From Cupriavidus oxalaticus (GTDB taxonomy: Bacteria > Pseudomonadota > Gammaproteobacteria > Burkholderiales > Burkholderiaceae), in the NCBI RefSeq assembly GCF_016894385.1, contig NZ_CP069811.1, forward strand, positions 1,340,501-1,404,500: DNA of 64,000 nucleotides, given 5' to 3'. Numbering within the stretch: position 1 is the first letter of the stretch; each line of letters opens with the position of its first letter. The notes beneath the pieces were generated by a model. That model was given only the letters and a program-made list of their open reading frames with translations. It was not told the DNA's origin and did not search any database. This document shows, one piece after another, positions 60,869-64,000 of this stretch. The translations under genes and the position numbers were made by a program.

Positions 60869-61849
60869 TCACTGCGGCTGGATGTTGAAGGTCTTCACGA
60901 TGCGGGCGTTGCGATCGAAATCGGCGCGCAGGTCGTGGCTGAGCTGGCCAAGGCTCTGCGGCTGCAGCGGCTCGAACCCGAGCGCCGCAATCCGTTCCTG
61001 CACGCCGGCCCTGGAGGCGGCCTTGTAGACCGCGGCCTGGATCTTCTCGGTCAGGTCTGCCGGCACCCTGGACGACACGAACACGCCGGTCCAGTTGCTG
61101 AAGTCCACCTCCGGATAGCCCAGTTCGGCAAAGGTCGGCACCTGCGGAAGCATCGGCAAGCGCTGCCTGGCAGCCACGGCATAGGCCTTGAGCTTGCCCG
61201 CCTTGAGGAACGGCAGCGAGGTCACCATGCCGTCATACATCACGGCGATCTGCCCGCCCATCACCTGCGCCAGTGCCGGCGGCGATCCCGGGAACGGGAT
61301 GTTCTGGAGATCCATCCCCGCCTTCTGGTTCATGATCATGCCGGCGTATTGCGAGGCCGTGCCGGGGCCGTAGGTGGCGAAGCTCAGGTTGCCCGGATGC
61401 GCCTTCACATAGCTGATCAGCCCCTGCAGGTCCTTCGCCGGCAGGCTGTGCGCACCGACGAGCAGCAGGGTCGATTTGGCCACGGCTGCCACCGGCTTCA
61501 CGTCCTTCATCGGATCGTAGGGCACCTTCATCACATGCGGGATCTCCGCAAACACGTTGGTCGCCGACACCAGAATGGTCTGTCCATCGGGCGGCGCCGC
61601 CAGCAGTGCGCCGACCGCGATGGCGCCGCCGGCTCCCGGCTTGTTGTCGACGATCACCGGCTGGCCCAGCTCTGCCGTGAGTTGTTCGGACAGCATGCGG
61701 GCCATCACGTCCATCGTGCCGCCGGCAGGTGCCGGCACCAGTACGCGCACCGGCTTGCTGGTCCACGCCATGGCGGTGGGCGTGGCAAGCGCAAGAATCG
61801 TCGCGGCGACGACGCGGCGCACGCGCAGAACGGCAGGTCGGTCTGACAT
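60869..61849 (-). CDS. Bug/TctC-type periplasmic substrate-binding protein
   Basis: 326 residues from ATG 61849, which has GGAG 6 bases upstream; a nearby Met at 61861 overlaps that site. Signal-like segment near VVAATILALATPTAMAW; family signatures VRVLVPAPAGGTMDVM, VIVDNKPGAGGAIA, PPDGQTILVSA. Orphan receptor. It lies between a quinone oxidoreductase and the TauD-type dioxygenase on the minus strand. Confidence 0.88.
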   Translation of the reverse strand: MSDRPAVLRVRRVVAATILALATPTAMAWTSKPVRVLVPAPAGGTMDVMARMLSEQLTAELGQPVIVDNKPGAGGAIAVGALLAAPPDGQTILVSATNVFAEIPHVMKVPYDPMKDVKPVAAVAKSTLLLVGAHSLPAKDLQGLISYVKAHPGNLSFATYGPGTASQYAGMIMNQKAGMDLQNIPFPGSPPALAQVMGGQIAVMYDGMVTSLPFLKAGKLKAYAVAARQRLPMLPQVPTFAELGYPEVDFSNWTGVFVSSRVPADLTEKIQAAVYKAASRAGVQERIAALGFEPLQPQSLGQLSHDLRADFDRNARIVKTFNIQPQ

Positions 61850-61899
61850 CTTTGTCTCCATCTCGGTATATCCAGCAATGTGATCTTGCTTTCGAGGGC

Positions 61900-61948
61900 G
61901 CAGCCGTCCCCGCCACCCTCGCCCCGGCGAGGGTGGAAATGCGGCTGC
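61900..61948 (-). terminator. Nested hairpin after the quinone oxidoreductase
   Basis: Inner 11-bp stem CCACCCTCGCC / GGCGAGGGTGG (61913-61923, 61926-61936) inside outer arms GCAGCCG / CGGCTGC (61900-61906, 61942-61948). It sits in the 138-base gap between the quinone oxidoreductase stop and the Bug start. No U-run; attenuation or a REP-like repeat are alternatives. Confidence 0.5.
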
Positions 61949-61987
61949 GGCATGCATGGGAAGGGAAAGGCCGCGCTACGGCACCGC

Positions 61988-62959
61988 TTAAGGCACCAGT
62001 ACGGTCGCGCCGCTCGTCTGCCTGTTCTCCAGGGCGCGATGGGCCTGCGCGGCGTCTTCCAGTGCGAACTGCTGCTTCGGCTCGCTGGTGATCTTTCCGG
62101 CCATCACCATGTCGAACACCTCGTTGGCCATGGCGAGCATGTGCGAGCGCGGCGTGGCGTAGTGCACCATGGCCGGACGCGTGACCCAGAGCGAGCCCTT
62201 CGCCGCGAGCGTGCGGCTGTCGATCTCGACCGGGCCCGAAGTCGTGCCGTTGCTGACCAGCGTGCCGCGCACCTGCAGGCAGGACAGCGAGGCGTCCAGC
62301 GTGGACTTGCCGACCGAATCGAACACCACCGGGACCTTCTTGCCGTCGGTGATTTCCATCACGCGGTCGACGATGTTCTCGCGCGAGGTGACGATGACGT
62401 GCGAGCAGCCGTTGGCCCTGGCAAGCTCCGCCTTCTCGTCGGTGCTGACCGTCCCGATCATGTTCACGCCAAGCGCGCGTGCCCACTGGCAGGCGATCAG
62501 GCCCACGCCTCCGGCCGCGGCGTGATAGAGGATGGTCTCGCCGCCCTTGAGCGGGTAGACCTGGCGGAACAGGTATTGCGCCGTCATGCCCTTCATGATG
62601 AGCGTGGAGGCGACACGGTCGGACACGCCGTCCGGCAGGGGGATCAGCCACTCGGCAGGCATCACCCGCACGTCCGAGTAGGCGCCCTGCGGGCCGAGCA
62701 GGTAGCCCACGCGGTCGCCCACGCGGATGTCGGTGACGCCGGGGCCCACAGCCTCGACCACGCCCACGGCGTCGGAGCCGAGGCCATTGGGCAGGTCCAG
62801 CGGGTAGTGGCCGGTGCGGAAATAGATATCGATGAAATTGACAGCGATGTAGCTGTGCCGCACGCGCGCCTGGCCGGGGCCTGGATCGCCGACTTCCACG
62901 GTCTCGAGCTTGAGCACGTCTGCGCTGCCCGTCTCGTGGAACCGGATTGCTTTTGCCAT
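61988..62959 (-). CDS. Zinc-free quinone oxidoreductase (QOR) / MDR family
   Basis: 323 residues. Begins KAIRFHETGSADVLKLETVEV; NADPH motif AAAGGVGLIACQWARALG; YLFRQVYPLKGGETILY typical of QOR. No catalytic or structural zinc cysteine set. Reduces quinones or enoyl compounds with NADPH. Middle gene of the leftward unit SDR-QOR-Bug-TauD. Confidence 0.88.
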   Translation of the reverse strand: MAKAIRFHETGSADVLKLETVEVGDPGPGQARVRHSYIAVNFIDIYFRTGHYPLDLPNGLGSDAVGVVEAVGPGVTDIRVGDRVGYLLGPQGAYSDVRVMPAEWLIPLPDGVSDRVASTLIMKGMTAQYLFRQVYPLKGGETILYHAAAGGVGLIACQWARALGVNMIGTVSTDEKAELARANGCSHVIVTSRENIVDRVMEITDGKKVPVVFDSVGKSTLDASLSCLQVRGTLVSNGTTSGPVEIDSRTLAAKGSLWVTRPAMVHYATPRSHMLAMANEVFDMVMAGKITSEPKQQFALEDAAQAHRALENRQTSGATVLVP

Positions 62960-63032
62960 GATTTGTCTCCTGAAATTCGTTGCTTATTGCGTCTGAGCGC
63001 GCCTGGGGCAATCCCACTGCCCGGCAAGGCGA

Positions 63033-63779
63033 CTACATCGCTGTCTTGCCGCCGTTGACTGCCAGAATCTGGCCCGTTATGTACCTGGACCGTGCGGACG
63101 CCAGGAACACGATGGCGTCGGCGACCTCCTCCGGGGTGCCAATGCGGCCCGCCGGAATACCCGCGGCAACTGCCGCAATTTTCTCGGCGCCTCCCGCAAT
63201 GCGATCCAGCATCCCGGTCTCGATCGGGCCAGGGGCAACCGCATTGACCCGCACATTCGATCTGGCCGCATCGAGTGCTGCGGCCTTGGTCAAGCCTTCG
63301 ATTGCGTGCTTGCTGGCCACATACATCGGATTCTGTGCGTTGCCGCGGCTCCCCATGGTGGAGGAGAGATTGATCACAACGCCCTCCTTCTGCTCCAGCA
63401 TGACGCGCAACGCGTACTTCATGCTCAGGAACGTCCCCAGGACATTGGCGTCGAAGGTCGCTGCATAGGATTCAACCGTCTGGTCGACGATCGACCCGGG
63501 CGTGCCTTCGGTCCCTGCACTGTTCACTGCGACATCGAGCCGCCCAAAGCGGGTGATGGTGTGCTCGACGAGCTGGCGGACCTGCTCCTCATTCGCTACG
63601 TCAGCGGGCACGAACTCGGCCTCGGCACCGAGCTCCCGGAGTTGAGACACCAGTGCGGCGCCTGCAGCGGCATTGCGGCCGGAGCAAACCAGTTGTGCCC
63701 CATCACGGCCAAAGGCAAGCGCCGTTGCGCGGCCGATTCCAGACGTGGCTCCCGTAACGAGAACGACGGTACGAGTCAT
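63033..63779 (-). CDS. Short-chain dehydrogenase/reductase
   Basis: 248 residues from ATG 63779; the frame is open a little further upstream. TGATSGIG cofactor motif, NSAGTEG, Ser in NLSSTMGSRG and YVASK with Y-x3-K, ending LAVNGGKTAM. First complete gene of the leftward unit, 73 bases before the quinone oxidoreductase. Substrate unknown; Arg after beta-2 (SGRNAAAG) suggests NADP preference. Confidence 0.87.
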   Translation of the reverse strand: MTRTVVLVTGATSGIGRATALAFGRDGAQLVCSGRNAAAGAALVSQLRELGAEAEFVPADVANEEQVRQLVEHTITRFGRLDVAVNSAGTEGTPGSIVDQTVESYAATFDANVLGTFLSMKYALRVMLEQKEGVVINLSSTMGSRGNAQNPMYVASKHAIEGLTKAAALDAARSNVRVNAVAPGPIETGMLDRIAGGAEKIAAVAAGIPAGRIGTPEEVADAIVFLASARSRYITGQILAVNGGKTAM

Positions 63780-63887
63780 GGCATTCCCTATTTGAATCAA
63801 GTCAAAACAGCTCGATCCGGTTACAGCAATTTCAGGCTGGCGTGCACACATCGACCGGATCGATTCTTTTTCTGCGCCCTGGCAGGC

Positions 63888-64000
63888 TCAGGCTACCCGG
63901 CGCAGCGGCACGTTCTTGACACCGGGCTTGCGGTTCGGGGTCATGCCGTTGGCGGCCAGGGTTTCATCGACATCGTCGTACCAGGTGCCGATGCGGTAAA
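63888..64000 (-). CDS. 3' end of an unidentified gene
   Basis: The last 36 codons of a protein whose start lies beyond the window (YRIGTWYDDVDETLAANGMT, ending VPLRRVA). The frame is clean and the codon use matches the neighbours. No domain can be assigned from this fragment. Confidence 0.6.
   Translation of the reverse strand, partial: YRIGTWYDDVDETLAANGMTPNRKPGVKNVPLRRVA

Overview
The window is a high-GC stretch of chromosome or megaplasmid that looks like Burkholderiaceae, most probably a Cupriavidus-type soil degrader. The evidence is six orphan Bug/TctC-type periplasmic binding proteins, many acyl-CoA dehydrogenases and CaiB-type CoA-transferases, trimeric porins of the betaproteobacterial kind, and a small DUF1484-like protein. 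I saw no rRNA, tRNA, CRISPR array, phage or intact insertion sequence. Almost everything is accessory catabolism, arranged as cassettes that each carry their own regulator, uptake protein and CoA-dependent enzymes.

Layout. (1) 1-18.8 kb: an acyl-CoA catabolic regulon. A divergent promoter near 2.95 kb serves a leftward Bug + NDP-forming acid-CoA ligase pair and a rightward Bug + alpha-methylacyl-CoA racemase-like + crotonase + SDR operon. A LysR gene (7.1 kb) follows. A long leftward operon (18.7 to 8.1 kb) encodes a CoA-transferase, two pairs of acyl-CoA dehydrogenases, thiolase, crotonase, SDR and a second acid-CoA ligase. The two main promoters share the same composite LysR-type site (ATAC-N7-GTAT, 8 bp, ATAC-N5-GTAT), so the LysR protein probably controls both. 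(2) 19.0-24.3 kb: a small EF-hand-like protein, then an alpha/beta hydrolase + RidA pair, a GntR regulator, a Bug protein and a porin, with AT-rich near-palindromes in front of each unit. (3) 24.8-29.8 kb: an AraC regulator with a flavin monooxygenase, a P-loop ATPase, and a dienelactone hydrolase with another AraC regulator. (4) 30.1-33.3 kb: an arsenic operon arsR-arsI-aqpS-arsC-arsH ending in a wrecked MFS exporter. (5) 33.4-42.7 kb: a truncated MBL-fold gene fused by deletion to a porin remnant, a Bug protein and a TetR regulator. These are followed by a leftward aromatic operon (alpha/beta hydrolase, aryl-AMP/CoA ligase, extradiol-type VOC dioxygenase, salicylyl-CoA-hydroxylase-like flavoprotein, hotdog thioesterase, maleate isomerase-like protein). 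The same TTATTTGA-N7-TCAAATAA operator lies before the Bug gene and before the operon. (6) 43.2-57.8 kb: the DUF1484-like protein, then crotonase + nitronate monooxygenase-like + Bug facing an IclR regulator. A long rightward operon (SDR, two acyl-CoA dehydrogenases, MaoC, acid-CoA ligase, citryl-CoA-lyase-like, CaiB, mesaconyl-CoA-hydratase-like, malyl-CoA-lyase-like) appears to hold two parallel activate-oxidise-hydrate-cleave modules. (7) 57.9-64 kb: small hydrolase, porin, TauD/TfdA dioxygenase, Bug, quinone oxidoreductase and SDR, all leftward, and the end of an unidentified gene.

Recurring logic: outer-membrane porin and periplasmic Bug protein (without their own TctA/TctB membrane partners) supply an organic acid; a CoA ligase or CoA-transferase activates it; FAD dehydrogenases or oxygenases oxidise it; hydratases, thiolases or lyases cut it. 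Substrates cannot be read from sequence alone.
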